The notes under the pieces are model-generated. The model saw nothing but the letters and a program-made list of their open reading frames with translations. It did not search any database and was not told the origin of the DNA. Made by a program: the position numbers and the translations under genes. A DNA stretch of 64,000 bases. It comes from Hyposmocoma kahamanoa. Lineage: Eukaryota; Arthropoda; Insecta; Lepidoptera; Cosmopterigidae. This document shows positions 63,633 to 64,000 of the stretch, piece by piece; position 1 is the first letter of the stretch, and every line of letters starts with the position of its first letter. The DNA is taken from positions 14,539,119 through 14,603,118 of the forward strand of contig NW_020653726.1 in assembly GCF_003589595.1 (NCBI RefSeq), read 5' to 3'.

Positions 63633-64000
63633 GCGTTACTCTAGCTATACTTTTAATAATAAATGGTTTCTGGTATTGTCTTTACTTGCAGCATATTAAA
63701 TAAATTGACTAAATCAGCAGCTCAAATATTGTTAGATCACTAGATCGTGATTTAGAAGCGCATACCCCGGTGAATAAGTCGTTCGATTGACGCTACTCAG
63801 AATCACGTATGAGGACATTAGGGTAAAAAAAGTCAATGCCCTGTAATTAATTCCACCATATTTCGAAGGTCGAAATCAATAACCTTTCAACCTATAAGCA
63901 CTATTATCTAAAATAACACTACCACTACCTACTAGACACTTAAGTAATGACAAAGGGTAGGAGTTAAATACTAGAGTGGCATAATCCCCGTGGGACACAA
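63633..64000. other. No recognisable feature
   Basis: Ordinary AT-rich sequence to the end of the window. Confidence 0.4.

Overview
This window looks like non-genic DNA from an insect nuclear genome, most likely a moth (Lepidoptera). It is AT-rich. Nearly everything recognisable is a transposable element of a kind common in moths: tRNA-derived SINEs, Helitron-like short repeats, RTE-, Jockey/CR1- and R1-like non-LTR retrotransposons, a Penelope-like element, mariner, and many short inverted-repeat elements (MITEs). There are no operons, rRNA genes, CRISPR arrays or intact host protein genes. Species cannot be decided from the sequence. I assign family names from motifs I recognise; no database was searched.

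The repeats fall into a few recurring families, named here so that entries can refer to them. Family H (26 pieces) is a roughly 300-bp Helitron-like repeat whose end carries a short hairpin followed by an ACTGCTACTAA-type terminus. SINE-A (seven copies and one fragment) has a perfect pol III box B and a (TTA)n tail. SINE-C, SINE-D and SINE-E are other tRNA-headed retroposons. SINE-E shares its 3' end and TGA-repeat tail with the RTE element of this window. Family P (five copies) has AACCGACTTC-type termini. LINE-L (three pieces) is a Jockey/CR1-like 3' end with an (AATA)n tail.

Layout. 0-12 kb: SINEs, H copies, a broken LINE RT on the minus strand (4.7-5.6 kb), a Penelope remnant (6.0-6.5 kb), a 495-bp long-inverted-repeat element (8.0-8.5 kb) and a perfect 68-bp palindrome (11.8 kb). 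12-15 kb: a 2-kb RTE-clade LINE with a 10-bp target-site duplication, inserted at the edge of a Penelope fragment. 16-20 kb: two copies of a 510-bp hAT-like MITE. 20-22.4 kb: mostly unique sequence. 22.4-25.3 kb: a Penelope-like element with an endonuclease-domain ORF and 75-bp perfect inverted arms, a GT/GC microsatellite with an assembly gap, and a second Penelope copy split by an H element. 25.4-26.8 kb: the only long uninterrupted RT ORF (425 codons), ending in a 3' UTR and a 20-A tail.

32-46 kb: H copies that have themselves been hit by other elements, including a TTAA-flanked piggyBac-like MITE and a 558-bp MITE. This part also holds a 500-bp imperfect palindrome, a 228-bp hAT-like MITE with a perfect 8-bp duplication, a 962-bp TA-flanked inverted-repeat element and a minisatellite. 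43.8-44.1 kb: an unusually GC-rich unique stretch that could be the 5' end of a host gene on the minus strand, with an initiator-like TCAGT and a strong splice donor. 49.7-51.5 kb: a mariner pseudogene inserted into a LINE fragment and then split by a SINE-D dimer. 52-63.6 kb: more SINEs, MITEs and LINE tails, including a second copy of the 228-bp MITE that differs from the first at one position.

The window therefore reads as a layered record of insertions. The order of events can be worked out at about ten nested loci. The host signal is limited to one candidate promoter/first exon and a few unique GC-richer blocks that could be regulatory. I found no evidence of a new multi-gene biological system.
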